Origin: Candidula unifasciata
Taxonomy: Eukaryota > Mollusca > Gastropoda > Stylommatophora > Geomitridae
Assembly (NCBI GenBank): GCA_905116865.2
Contig: CAJHNH020002558.1
Span: forward strand, 554,932 to 618,931
Direction of reading: 5' to 3'
DNA: 64,000 nt
Below, piece after piece: positions 39,391 through 49,856 of this stretch (within the stretch, counting starts at the first letter, position 1; each line of letters opens with the position of its first letter). The translations under genes were made by a program, and so were the position numbers. A model generated the notes under the pieces. That model searched no databases, was not told the origin of the DNA, and worked only from the letters and a program-made list of their open reading frames with translations.

Positions 39391-39436
39391 ATATGTTAAC
39401 TCTTTGCTGCTTAGTACGTATATACGTATATATATA

Positions 39437-39475
<39 letters not shown>

Positions 39476-39480
39476 ATATA
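39335..39480. repeat. (AT)n microsatellite
   Basis: Two (AT)n runs separated by non-repeat sequence at about 39395-39420. Confidence 0.9.
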
Positions 39481-39881
39481 TTTGCCTGGGGTGGTGAGCA
39501 AAAGGGAGGGGGGGGGAGGGTGGGGCTATTTTCTTCGAGTTTCTGGGAGTCTTTATGCTTTACATTTATGCTGTATTAAAAAGCGGGTGAAACTCCTAAA
39601 AGTATGTGTGGACAATGAAATGGACGTCATGCAACTGGAGGAAATTACATTATCATTTCATAATTATTTTCCTATTTATCTTTTTCTGGTCATGCGGGCT
39701 ATAAACTGGGACGTCATCTCAAGATCTCTTAGGTTACCCTAAAGCTAAGTAGTCAGGTCTATCGGGTGTGGCTACATGTTGCTCAGCAGCTTTGCCAAAA
39801 GAGGACCGTCTTGCAAAGCATGTTCTGGAGTCTGTTCAGCACGAAGACACCCAGAGAGCTGTTTAGCTCATCTTCTTATTC

Positions 39882-40110
39882 TACTTCTTCTTTCTTCTTC
39901 TTCTTCTTCTTCTTCTTCTTCTTCTTTTTCTTCTTCTTCTTCTTCTTTTATTCTTTTTTTTTTCTTCTTCTTCTTCTCCTTCTTCTTCTTCTTCTTCTTC
40001 TTCTTCTTCTTCTTCTTCTTCTTCTTCTTCTTCTTCTTCTTCTTCTTCTTCTTCTTCTTCTTCTTCTTTTTCTTCTTCTTGTTCTTCTTCTTCTTCATTC
40101 TCTTTTTCAT
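39882..40110. repeat. (TTC)n microsatellite upstream of exon L2
   Basis: About 225 bp of TTC units with some TTTTT breaks. It reads as poly-Phe/Leu/Ser in plus-strand frames, which are artefacts. It contributes a long pyrimidine-rich stretch before the L2 acceptor. Confidence 0.95.
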
Positions 40111-40233
40111 CCGTCTCCTCCACCTCCTTGTTTGTTGTCACCATCACCATCTCCTCTTCCTTCTTACTACTCTTTTATCTTTCTTGTTGTTCTGCTTCCT
40201 CCCTTCGTTACATGTATTCGACTACTACTACAG

Positions 40234-40365
40234 GCCAAACTACTGTTGTACAAGATACAACCACCAATGCTCCGTCTACCGCTGCGCCAACAACGTCAAC
40301 AACATCAACAACGTCATCCACACCTCGACCAACACTCCCTACGACTCAGAAAACCACCACACAAA
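40234..40365 (+). CDS. Exon L2: Thr/Ser-rich linker after module 2
   Basis: CTACTACTACAG acceptor and A|GTAAGT donor, 132 nt exactly as L1, phase 1-1. About half the residues are Thr (TTNAPSTAAPTTSTTSTTSS). Many Thr/Ser codons are ACA, ACG and TCA in short tandem runs, suggesting that the exon grew by microsatellite slippage. No cysteines. Confidence 0.85.
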
Positions 40366-40443
40366 GTAAGTAAAGCATGCCTTTGGTCAGTTTATCAGCT
40401 AATCGCATTTACAACTTTATGACAAACAGGTAACCCCATAGTT

Positions 40444-40640
40444 GAGTGATTCCCAAACTGTGCGCCGCGGCGCCCAGGGGAGCCACTGTCTCTCATAGGG
40501 CGCCGCGAAATATTCGAAGATACACGAGGTTTATTTGTTTGATATCTTACATTCGAATAGTCCTACTTTTACTTAGGGGGCCGTGGATAATTTTTAATTG
40601 AATAAAGGCGCCGCGACTAAGAAAAGTTTGGGAAACACTG
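40444..40640. mobile_element. hAT-type MITE with perfect 8-bp target duplication
   Basis: The ends are GAGTGATTCCCAAACT and, inverted, CAGTGTTTCCCAAACT, with matching CGCGGCGCC just inside. The flanks 40436-40443 and 40641-40648 are both CCATAGTT. The 197-bp interior is non-coding. Terminal sequence and 8-bp duplication are those of the hAT superfamily. Confidence 0.85.
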
Positions 40641-40754
40641 CCATAGTTGCTTTACTCTTGTACTTACTAAAACCATATAGGATTTCTCTCTTTATCGCTG
40701 GCGAAGGAGAAACAAACCAACTGCAATCTAAGCACTCACAATAACATAAAGAAG

Positions 40755-40930
40755 CCCAACCCTGACTTTTGCCGGGGGACCTGAACATAGCCGGGCCATA
40801 AATAAGGTAAAATGGCCAAAAGAGGTTTCAGGGACCTCTCCACGGGTGAACCTCATCTGCATGTAGCCACTTTCTGTCACCGGGTGTTTATCGTTTGTGT
40901 GATGTCCTGGTAGGGTACAATTTCCCCTAC
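40755..40930 (+). mobile_element. Interspersed repeat family E
   Basis: CCCAACCCTGACTTTTGCCGGGGG, GGTTTCAGGGACCTCTCCACGGG and CACCGGGTGTTTATCGTTTGTGTGATGTCC. Confidence 0.7.
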
Positions 40931-41074
40931 CTACCTAAACATCCTTTCTAGCCGCCAATGCTTTTCTACAAATTCTCTGGCTGTGTTGTATGTATGTTTG
41001 TATCCGTTCTTTTCTTTCACCCCCTCTACTCCACCTCTCACTTTGTTTTATAATAGGGTATAACATGTTATGTC

Positions 41075-41116
41075 TTTCTCTCTGTGTCTCTTTCGCTCGC
41101 ATTCTCCCTCCCATTC

Positions 41117-41153
<37 letters not shown>

Positions 41154-41590
41154 ATCATTCTTTCTCCCTTTTCTCTGCGTCGTTGTCTCTTTTACTCTCT
41201 CAGTTACTCTCTTTCGCTCTGTTTAGCTCTCTCTCTCTCTCTTTCTCATTCTCACTCCCTTTCTGTCTTGAACGATATTGTGTTTTACTGTATTTTTTTG
41301 TTCGTCCCCCCATCACTGTTTTTTAAGGCTGTTCTTTGTCTCTCTCCTATCCTCTCCCTTACATCTCGTTTTCTCTCTCGCTCTCTCTCTCTCTCTCTGT
41401 CTCTCTCTCTGTCTCTGTCTCTCTCTCTCTGTCTCTCTCTCTGTCTCTCTCTCTCTGTCTCTCTCGCGCGCGCGCTCTCTCTGTCTCTCTCTCTGTCTCT
41501 CTCTCTGTCTCTCTCTCTGTCTCTCTCTGTCTCTCTCTCTGTCTCTCTGTCTCTCTCGCTCTCTCTCTCTCTCTCTGTCCCTCTCAGTGT
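41075..41590. repeat. (TC)n / (TCTG)n microsatellite
   Basis: Mostly TC with TCTCTGTC units from 41395 on and a CGCGCGCG break near 41466. Ser/Leu-rich frames over it are artefacts. Confidence 0.93.
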
Positions 41591-41639
41591 TCGTTTTAAT
41601 CTGTCAGGAATGTCTAGTCTTAATACCCGACATGACCTT

Positions 41640-42060
41640 GGCTGCGATGTGGACTAAGCCATTCGTGGGTACGAGGTACAGTCCTGGAAAGTAAACGCGA
41701 CCGGCATGATACTAAACCATATCAATCACAAAGTGTCGATTGGTCTATAAAATATAGATCTATACGCCTGAAGCGGCGTCAGTGGCTTAGGCGTTGGGAG
41801 TCCGACTCGTAATCCCAACGTACCGCGATCAAAACCCACTGCTGGCTGCGTGGATTGTTATCATGGTATGGGGCGTTGCAGATCGACCAGCCTAAAATGG
41901 GTACCAGGATGGCTGCCCTGGGGAAGTAAAGACGGCTGGCGTAATGCTGACCACATTACCCACCTAGTGCCGATTGGTCTGTAAAAATATGCCTAATGCG
42001 CCTATAGCGGTAACTTTACTTATGCCCCGGAAGGCGTGGAAAAGAACGTTTAGTTCACTA
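41640..42060 (+). mobile_element. SINE-A fragment followed by complete SINE-B
   Basis: 41630-41772 is the body and tail of a family A copy (GTACAGTCCTGGAAAGTAAACGCGACC...AAATATAGATCTATACG). 41773-42060 is a family B copy: head GCGTCAGTGGCTTAGGCGTTGGG, box B-like GCGATCAAAACCC, then GGGTACCAGGATGGCTGCC, AAGTAAAGACGGCTGGCG and the shared tail. Confidence 0.75.
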
Positions 42061-42109
42061 TGCGCTGGAAAGAATGTTTAAACGTGACCCTATCTCTATC
42101 TGTACCAAG

Positions 42110-42248
42110 TCCCGGAGACCGATCTGGTGATTGCCGAGTGGAACACGCTGGCCTCGTGCCACCTGGTCGATGACGAGGAGGAGGAAACATGTGATGGCGT
42201 GAAGGAACAACTACAAGAGGCGGTTCTGTCAGAATACGGTGTTTGCGC
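42110..42248 (+). CDS. Exon A3: first half of module 3
   Basis: CTGTACCAAG acceptor and C|GTAAGT donor, 139 nt. It encodes PETDLVIAEWNTLASC, then DDEEEETC (x10 between Cys1 and Cys2, strongly acidic) and ends EYGVC. The exon is 6 nt longer than A1 and A2, all in the acidic loop. The acceptor has a weak pyrimidine tract. Confidence 0.88.
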
Positions 42249-42577
42249 GTAAGTTGTCATCGCCTACGTCTTTGGTTGCTGTACTTGCATTCTTGTTATT
42301 ATTCATGCTATCCCCCCGTGTAGTCTCTAGGAACCCTATAGGGGTGGTTGAGAGGAGGGGGCGGGTTGTGGAAGAATAGATCCACTGCAACCTAACAAGC
42401 ATGTCCAAAAAAGACGACACATTCGGGATACTTGAATCGATGTGTTGGACCGTAAAAGCGGATATCGCAATCTAGCTTAAACCACAACACAGTGTGCCAA
42501 AAGTACATTACAGGGAGAACGCAAAAGGGGGAAATGGCACTTGCACAAGAATTACCACCACAGCACCTTTCAGCTGA

Positions 42578-42594
42578 NNNNNNNNNNNNNNNNN
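42578..42594. other. Assembly gap (17 N)
   Basis: Seventeen undetermined bases that remove the 3' splice site of exon B3 and probably its first three bases. Confidence 0.98.
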
Positions 42595-42686
42595 AGCGAT
42601 TGATTACGTGGATTGCTTGGAGAAAGTCTGTATGCAGACTTATTCACTCACCAACAGTATCAGCAGGGTCAGGAGCAGATGTAGCG
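42592..42686 (+). CDS. Exon B3: second half of module 3, acceptor lost in N gap
   Basis: From 42595 the sequence reads AIDYVDCLEKVC, then LTNSISRVRSRC, and ends in a G|GTAATA donor. All other B exons are 95 nt, which puts the start at 42592, inside the gap. The Cys4-x4-Cys5-x16-Cys6 spacing is intact, so the exon looks functional and the gap is an assembly flaw. Confidence 0.85.
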
Positions 42687-42719
42687 GTAATAATCTAATT
42701 CTATCCCTACGTTTGATGT

Positions 42720-42850
42720 CTGTCCGTCCGTCTGTCTGTCTTTTTATACACCCGTCCAGTCGCCCGTCTGCCTGCCTGTCTGTCCGTCCGACCGTCGTCT
42801 GTCTATCTGTGTTGTTTCTGTCTGTCCGTCTGTGTGTCTGCCGGCAAACT
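42720..42850. repeat. (GTCT/GTCC)n degenerate microsatellite
   Basis: Repeats of TCTGTCCGTCTG type, with interruptions, just after the B3 donor. Confidence 0.8.
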
Positions 42851-42962
42851 TACCAACAGTATTATCAGAATTAGAAGTAGATGTAACAATGGGAGTCTAT
42901 TTGTCTGTAGATTTATTTACCAGCAACATTGTTCTCCTAAGAAGACAGATGCCTATACTTCT

Positions 42963-43195
42963 AGTGTCTAAACAATGTGCTAGTTAGTGCCTACATTGTG
43001 TAAACAAGCTGCTGTGACTAAAAGTGTCTTAACGAGGTGCTAGTTCCTAAAGTGTCTAAACAAGGTGCTGGTGCTAAAAGTGTCTAAACAAGGCGCTGGT
43101 ACTAAAAGTGTCTAAACAAGGTGCTAGTTCCTAAAGTGTCTTAACAAAGTGCTAGTGCCTAAAGTATCAAAACAATGTGCTGGTACTAAAAATGT
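42963..43195. repeat. Minisatellite, about 28-bp unit
   Basis: About eight units of AAAGTGTCTAAACAAGGTGCTGGTACT type, with unit length varying between about 27 and 30 bp. In the B3-A4 intron. Confidence 0.85.
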
Positions 43196-44020
43196 CTATT
43201 AAAATAGCGCTGATGTAAAAGTCGCTATTTATTTGGCAATTAGATTAAACATTACATTAAATACTTAGACCCTTTTAGGACTCAGGAAATTTCCTTGTAC
43301 CCAATGTAAGATATGTCTACTTGGAAGCAATTAGTTAGGAAGCAAGCAGTCTGGAGTATTAGTCACGGATGACTGGCTTAGCTTTGAAATTAGCTTTGCT
43401 TCCGACAGAGCTTTGCTAATGCAGTTTCCACACATGCCTAAGCTACCGAGTTTAGTGTTCACAGCAGCAATGTGAGCTGTGTTTTTTATGAATGCCCTTC
43501 ATTTTGTGCAGTGGTTAAGTAGTAATGTTCAATAATGCCAGTAGCGGGTTTACCCGTGGGCTGGTCAAATATCTTTTGTAATATTTTACTTGTGTATATC
43601 CAACTTATAGTAAGTAGCTACTGCCATCAACCACAAGCTGTATCTCTTGTGGCGACAGTTGGTTCTGGGGACTCTAGCAACTGCTTAATGCATTTAATGG
43701 TGGCATATTTTTGGATTGTGCTGGGACTGTTTGTTCACATGTGTGCACTAGTGACCGAAGTTTCATTTGAGTTTCACTGGCTCAGGAACGGAGCAAGCAT
43801 GGGATGTCCCGATTGCATTGAAGTTTACACCTCGACTAAGACTAAGTTAAAACACAGTAATCCGACAGGTGATGGTTCGAACACAAGCGTTTCCGGTCTG
43901 CAGGCTAACTTCTAACCACTGCGCAGCTACCACACTGCTCCAATAAAACTATGTCAAAAGTAAATTATTGAAATTATGAAAAGAATCAATAAGATCAATC
44001 TCACCGTTGTTTTTGTACAG

Positions 44021-44067
44021 ACTACATTTCAAACGGACCGGTGCAACAAGCAGTCCTAACGCGAGGG
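44021..44067 (+). CDS. Possible exon L3: short linker after module 3 (doubtful)
   Basis: TTTTTGTACAG acceptor and a perfect G|GTAAGT donor enclose 47 nt reading DYISNGPVQQAVLTRG, open from the B3 phase. The length is not a multiple of three, so splicing to A4 would break the frame. Using the weak GTCGGT donor at 44072 gives 51 nt, restores phase 1 and yields the Ile joint seen at modules 2 and 3. Either that donor is used, or there is a sequencing indel, or the exon is not real and B3 splices directly to A4. Confidence 0.35.
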
Positions 44068-44214
44068 GTAAGTCGGTTGGTCTATGTAACACTACAATTG
44101 TAATTTTACTATTCTATAATGTCACTAATTGTTTAGTACAGTATCTTGTTTCTTTCTTCTGCATCGACGTTTCTAAATTTCCTCAATTCTGCTCCTGCCC
44201 ATCCCCCCTTTTTC

Positions 44215-44515
44215 CCTTTTTATTCCCCCCCCCCCTTTCCACCGTCTCGCAATATTCACATAGTGATTGGACCGAGTGTTGGATACTGCTACCATTTTCA
44301 TCATCATCATAAAGGTCGTTATCATCATCATAATCACGCCATCCAGGTTTGGACGGTTGGCCTTCCGGTGGAAACAACGCTCTATGGAACTGTGGAAGAC
44401 GTGCTTGTCATTAGAGGCGTGTAGCTCTTCCATTTGAAAACCACAGGCAGAAGAACAAGCCCCTGTCCACCCCCGCCCCCCCCCCCACAAAAAACGGGGG
44501 GGGGGGGGGAGAATT
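44215..44515. repeat. Poly-C / poly-G and ATC-rich low-complexity tract
   Basis: C runs at 44225-44236 and 44473-44486, CATCATCAT units around 44296-44335, and a G run at 44496-44509. Confidence 0.8.
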
Positions 44516-44763
44516 ATTTCATTGTTTAAGTGTTAGATTTGGTCAAGCTAGGAATTCAGGTCAAAGTTTAGGATTCGACCAGGGGAAATTAGAGCCTTAC
44601 AGGCTGCTAGCGATTTTGTTCAAAAGACATAGTAACTTGTTGCTTTGTCTATCAACAGACAGTCAATGAATCATGAAACCAAAATTACCTTGACAGCATT
44701 TTCCTCCTATAACAATTCCTGCCCAGTCTTAACTTGGTCACAGAGATACCCCCCCCCTCCCCA

Positions 44764-44772
44764 ATCACACAC

Positions 44773-44832
<60 letters not shown>
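44764..44832. repeat. (AC)n microsatellite
   Basis: About 33 AC units with one GC interruption. Confidence 0.97.
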
Positions 44833-44835
<3 letters not shown>

Positions 44836-44929
44836 AATTATCCGGATGTGCAGCTTTAGAGCTTGGTAGAGCTGGGTAAGGTAAACACCTACACCTTTTC
44901 TTTCGGTGCGACTCTAATACATATGTTCG

Positions 44930-45135
44930 AAGCCCGGCTCTCTAGCGTAGTTGGCTAAACCGGATTGAGCGGTAAAGAACTCCTTTGTGGTCCGGGTTCA
45001 ATCCCTGGGGTAGGCAGGAAAGCCACATTTTCTCACAGATTTACGGTATTTACAATGGAATCAAGGCCGAAAGGTTGCGATATCCATAATACCGAGCCTA
45101 AGGGTTAACAACTCATGGCTTCTGGATACTAAAAC
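44930..45135 (+). mobile_element. SINE family D copy
   Basis: The best-preserved head of the family: GCTCTCTAGCGTAGTTGGCTAAACCGG (box A) and GTGGTCCGGGTTCAATCCC (box B). Then GTAGGCAGGAAAGCCACATTTTC, AATCAAGGCCGAAAGGTTGCGATATCC and TGGCTTCTGGATACT. Confidence 0.85.
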
Positions 45136-45409
45136 ATACAACTGTTTGAAAGCCAAGAGAACGGTCTTTATCTAAAACACACACCAGAAGGGTGTTGGGG
45201 AAAGGGGAAGGGGGTGGGAACAAATACTGGTACAGGCGAGGACGGCATTTTGAAATCATTTCACTAGCAAAACCATCTACCAACATTGCAGTAGAATATT
45301 TTAAGTACGTTAGCAAAGTTGTTATAATTGTCAAGGGAATTGTATTTGAAGCACGTCGTATCAGATCTGACCTAGTTAAATTTTGACTTTCACGTGCTTA
45401 CTGAAGCAG

Positions 45410-45548
45410 TTTCAGACTCTGACCTCGTTAGCAACGAATGGCATGCGCTGACAACTTGCAGCTTTATTGACGAAGAAAAAGAGGAGGAGTGCGAAGATGC
45501 CAAGACAGGTTTGCAAGACGCCGTGAAATACGACTCTGGAGTTTGCGA
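45410..45548 (+). CDS. Exon A4: first half of module 4
   Basis: ACTGAAGCAG acceptor and A|GTAAGT donor, 139 nt as A3. It encodes SDSDLVSNEWHALTTC, the acidic loop DEEKEEEC (x10) and TGLQDAVKYDSGVC. The split Glu codon at its end is completed by B4. Confidence 0.92.
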
Positions 45549-45599
45549 GTAAGTTTGTTCTGACTTATGTTTTCCTTTTGCATTTGAAGCGAATCTACT

Positions 45600-46400
45600 C
45601 TTAAGAGTTGCTTCGTCTTCTTCTAGTCAATGATGAGTGGTGCTTATAGTAATGTCCAGTTCAACATTCTCTCTCGTGTATGTTCAATCATTTGTGACGC
45701 AGTTGATCTTCTCTGCTGCAATGTCAAATTTTTCAACATGTTCTGTCTCGGTCACTTTCTGTCTCTTTTACTCACGAATTGTCCTGCTATCAAGATGTGC
45801 TCATTTGATTCCTTCTCGTGATATGATCAAAGAGTACATATTGTCTTCTTTTGATGTGGAGAATCAATTCCCGTTCTGAGACAATGTCTTTTAAAATATC
45901 TTTATTTCTCCGCCGTTTCCACACCTTACATTCTTTCTTGTCTCTAACCGGGAAACTGTCCATGTTTCACTCCCTTACATCATAATCGAAGAGAATTCTT
46001 TTACTCGCCTTTGTTGATAAAGAAAGATCGCATGGAATAGTCTTTATTTTTGTGAAATGCTTCCTTTGCTTGAACTGATTCAAATTAAACTTCGTGACCA
46101 AACCCCCTTATCTCTCTTTCTTTCACTCTGCGCCCTCTCTCTCTCTATCTTTCTATCTCTCGCTTTCTCTCTGTCCCCCATATTATTCTTTTTAAAAGTT
46201 AGTTTGTAAAGATTTAACTTCTTTTACACACATTCCATGTGATGGTATCATGGTAATAAAATATTCAAAGGCATAAACTTGCTTGAAAATTGTGCTATCT
46301 ACGTTGAAGCTGCATTTTGAAGCGTCAGTTTTCTTTGTAGTTACAATAGCTTTTGTTTTCCTGCCGTTCAAACTAAGACCTAGTTTTGACTTTCAGCCTT
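45600..46400 (-). mobile_element. LINE RT C-terminal region, decayed
   Basis: Minus-strand translation shows LNGRKTKAIVTTKK and QVYAFEYFITM around 46380-46230, a decayed post-RT region, then GNMDSFPVRDKK-like and ILHIKRRQYVLFDHI blocks at 46000-45750. Stops and shifts are frequent. A TC-rich tract at 46120-46175 interrupts it. Confidence 0.55.
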
Positions 46401-46479
46401 TGGAGATATGGATCAACAAAAAAAATGCTAAATATATGATGTCAAAGAAAGCAATTATATACAGGCCTTTAAAAATATA

Positions 46480-46960
46480 AATGAAAATAGTGTCGCTGAA
46501 ACAAATAAAAAAGAGGAAAGAGACACAGTTCGATCTAACACTTTTGAAAATCATTGGAGGATAAAAGAATATATTAAGCGATCAAGAGGTAGACATCCGT
46601 ACAAATTGAATGATGCAATTAAGAGATGGACGAATAGCAGTCTCACATAGTTAACTCCTCCTCTACTCCGTACATCCCCCCCCCCCCCCCCGCCCTCTCC
46701 CCTTCCGAATCAATAGAGTGTGTTAAAGATTCATTCCAGTTCACCTTAATTGTAAAGACAGAACCTGATATATTGTCAGGGTTGTGTTTAAAAATAAAAA
46801 TTATTTGCATTCAAACAAGTGCAAACAAAGATTTTTTTTTCATCGCTAGGACGGTTATTAGACATGTTCTAGTGTCCTCAAAATATTTCCACGGTAGACG
46901 GCGAAAACAGAAGACATGTTTCATAGCCTATAAACAGAAGAAATAATTCGCAGAACAGAA
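46480..46960. other. A4-B4 intron stretch with poly-C run
   Basis: Contains a short LINE 3' remnant (AATTAAGAGATGGACGAATAGCAG, shared with 10425-10450) and a run of about 14 C (46677-46691). Otherwise nothing recognised. Confidence 0.4.
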
Positions 46961-47395
46961 TCGAGAAATATTTCGCAGACCAGAACAATTGACACATATT
47001 TCGTAGACCGGAAACAGAAGATATATTTCTCAGACTAGAAAAATAAGAAATATTTCTCAGACCAGAAAAATAAGAAATATTTCTCAGACCAGAAAAATTA
47101 GAAATATTTCTCAGACCAGGAAAAAAAAAAGAAATATTTCTCAGACCAGAAAAATGAGAAATATTTCTAAGACCAGAAAAATAAGAAATATTTCTCAGAC
47201 CAGAAGAATGAGAAATATTTCTCAGACCAGAAAAAATAAGAAATATTTCTCAGACCAGAAGAATGAAAAATATTTCTCAGACCAGAAAAATAAGAAATAT
47301 TTCTCAGACCAGAAGAATAAGAACAATTTCGTAAACCAGAAACATGAGACATATTTCGCAGACCTAAAAATGAGAGCCTTTTGGAAATCAGCATT
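46960..47395. repeat. 27-bp minisatellite
   Basis: The unit is CAGACCAGAAAAATAAGAAATATTTCT. It is regular from about 47030 to 47325 (around 11 copies), with degenerate copies at both ends. It opens a Lys/Asn/Arg-rich plus frame and a Ser/Gly/Leu minus frame, both artefacts. Confidence 0.92.
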
Positions 47396-47699
47396 TAAAA
47401 AAAAAATTTGAAAAAAAATAATTATATCTTATTAATAAAACTTTGTTTTATTTAATTAAAAATTATATACCAATGCAACATCTACTGCTGTCCAGAGATT
47501 AAACATTGTTTCTGAAAGACAAAGCGCTGCAATGACATCCATTTGGTTTTCCGTTTGGTTTTCGCTATCGCGGCAACATGACTGGGCTGTCAGGAAATTT
47601 CTACCAACCAGTACCAGTCTGTTTCAAGTCTTTCAGGCCCAAGGAACGCATCATACGTTCGTAGGTTCTTACCTAGAAACCCCCCAAAAAAGCATGATG

Positions 47700-48366
47700 C
47701 GCCGATTATATGTCTTGCCTAAATACCCCTTGGTGCTCTGACGTGAAACAAATGCATGGGCATTTACAGCTCGCTCTTCAGGCGGAACAGTTAATGAAGC
47801 CAGCGGTGCCTTCTCCATGACCACCAGCAGCAGGACGATGGAGGTGAAGGCGGTGACATAAGCTTTCATGTAACTGGGATCACAGGACAATTCCTGCATG
47901 TGTGTGGCTGAGTGATTCTTTGAGTATGATCCGGCGGGTCGAAGCAGGCTAGTTACACAGACAGTGGCTTGAGCCATTGCAAAATTCTCCTGTGTGTGCA
48001 GTTACTATCATATTCGTCCCAGGGCATGCAGGCGTTGTTGGTAATAAGAGAGCTGACAGACTGGCATTAATTGAAGATGGCTGGCCCATGGATTACGCAG
48101 ACATTGTAATTTCCCTTCGAGAGTTAGGATGTTCTGAGGATTTTAGAAGCAACCTGTCCACATCAATGCTAAGAATACGCGAATTGGGAGTAAAGATCGG
48201 CACAGCCAAGCATGAGAAGCACACCGGACGCACACGAAGTCTTGTTAACCAACATAGGACTGGTACTATTAACCGCACGACGCTGATGAATATGTTGAGA
48301 GGGGAATCTGAGCGCCTATGGATGTGTCCGGAGTGCTGTGAAGATAATCTAACTCATAACTCATAA
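47700..48366 (+). mobile_element. I/Jockey-like LINE RNase H and C-terminus
   Basis: The plus frame (47977-48366) has VPGHAGVVGNKRADRLALIE, then LRIRELGVKIGTAKH, TGTINRTTLMNMLRGESE and a C-terminal CPECCEDN. The upstream RNase H start is decayed but alignable with the minus-strand copy at 13786-13466. The tail carries the Cys motif typical of this group. Confidence 0.8.
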
Positions 48367-48502
48367 CGTACGTGCAACCAATTGGAACTGATAATGAGAG
48401 TTGATGTAAGGATACCTGCGTGAAGTGACGGGTGATTACGCAACATCAAATGAGTGGCTGTGGAGCATTTATGTGTATATGACACTCTCTTGTCTTTCAT
48501 AG

Positions 48503-48597
48503 GGCGGCTATCACCTACGTGGATTGTCTGCAGTACACCTGTCGTCCTACACACATTATCACTGACAGCATCACCAGGGTTAGGACTCAGTGTAACG
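48503..48597 (+). CDS. Exon B4: second half of module 4
   Basis: GTCTTTCATAG acceptor and G|GTAATA donor, 95 nt. It encodes AAITYVDCLQYTC, then TDSITRVRTQC. CLQ replaces the usual CLE, and TQC replaces the Arg before the last Cys. The cysteine spacing is unchanged. An ATC-rich low-complexity stretch follows the donor. Confidence 0.92.
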
Positions 48598-48599
48598 GT

Positions 48600-48745
48600 A
48601 ATAATCATCCTCATCATCATTATTATCTTCATCATCATCGTCATCGTCATGATTTTAAAGTTATCATTAGCGTGAGCGTCGTAGCCATGATCGTCAACAT
48701 ATCGTCATCACCTATTTATTATCATTATCATCAACATCATCATCG
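48600..48745. repeat. (ATC)n degenerate microsatellite after exon B4
   Basis: CATCATCATTATTATC-type units begin a few bases after the donor. Confidence 0.8.
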
Positions 48746-48921
48746 ACTTTTCTGCACATTCTGCTTGCCTCTGGTGTGAAACTACACTGATGTCATATAT
48801 AAAAAAAAATACTCTAAAATATCCTTGAAAAAAATCTTTACAATATCCTTCTAACTCTATTGACCTGACATAAAATCTTCTTTTTATTTTACAATGCCAA
48901 CCTTTTGACCAGACAGCATGG

Positions 48922-48923
<2 letters not shown>

Positions 48924-48967
<44 letters not shown>

Positions 48968-49035
48968 TCTCCCTCTCCCTCTCTCTCTCCCCCCCTCCCT
49001 CTCCCCCTCTCTCGCCTTTCTCTCTCCCTCCTCTA
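48924..49035. repeat. (TC)n microsatellite
   Basis: CT units, pure to about 48962, then CCCTCTCC variants. Confidence 0.93.
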
Positions 49036-49329
49036 TCTCTTAATCCCAAAAATATTTTTTGATATTTTTATAAACATGCCGTGTGTATAATATTTCCATC
49101 GAGAAACATGAGTTCAGAGAGACAGATTATAAACAGTATATTCCTTCCAAAATTATGCTATCAGTGCCAAACATGAACACCAGGGACCATGTACGCAAAA
49201 TCACCGCTTGCGAAATAAGATACTTGAGAAAAGCCAGTAGTCTAACCATCCGAGTTCGAGTGAATATTGATTCTATCTGACAAACTGTGGGACGACCCTA
49301 TTTTTAAGAATAATCCATTAAAGGGAAAC

Positions 49330-49585
49330 AAGAATATATCCACTGCCTACCCAAAAGCATGTCATTAGAGTCGACTAATTGGGAGCTTCCTTCGAAGTCC
49401 CAGTACATCTGCTGAGAGGCAAGGAACCAACAGTCTGCACACAAATGAGTTAAATCTATAAAACGGATATACACGCAATATTCAGGTTCTGGATCAGGAG
49501 TGCAGTCCAGAAGTGGACGAACAACCAGAACTTTCCGCAGAGTTTACAGCTGGTGAACGTGAAGTTGAAAAAGATTCATCGAGAA
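49330..49585 (+). mobile_element. Interspersed repeat (family D tail type)
   Basis: AAAGCATGTCATTAGAGTCGACTAATTGGGAGC, GAAGTCCCAGTACATCTGC, GGAACCAACAGTCTGCACAC and CAGGTTCTGGATCAGGAG, the fullest copy of this block. Confidence 0.7.
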
Positions 49586-49856
49586 AAAGCAGATCAATTT
49601 GCTTCACCGCCTCGTTAGAATGCAAAACAATCAAATACTACAAGAAGCACTACATATAAGAAAATTAGTTACAAGAGCAAGAGGACGACCGCGAAAAAAA
49701 ATGGATCGAAAACATTAAAGACACTGTACGCCTTAACGGCATTACAATAGCTAGTGACAGCCAGCCTGCACTGGACAGCAAATTCCTCCGCCCTACAAAG
49801 ATTAACGGCAGAAGTGGTTTTATGATGATGATGATGATAATGATGATAATGAAAAA
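49586..49856 (+). mobile_element. LINE 3' end with (GAT)n tail
   Basis: A frame fragment reads NQILQEALHI, then after a shift REKKWIENIKDTVRLNGITIA, a LINE C-terminal block. The sequence ends in GATGATGATGATAATGATGAT, the 3' tail. Confidence 0.6.

Noticed and set aside
39766..40422. 218-codon Phe/Leu-rich membrane-like protein
   Set aside because: Translation of (TTC)n. Only the L2 exon at 40234-40365, in a different frame, is supported.
43535..43915. 126-codon frame between B3 and A4
   Set aside because: Ordinary composition, but no recognisable domain, no module cysteines and no fitting splice sites in the phase needed; kept as an unsupported frame.
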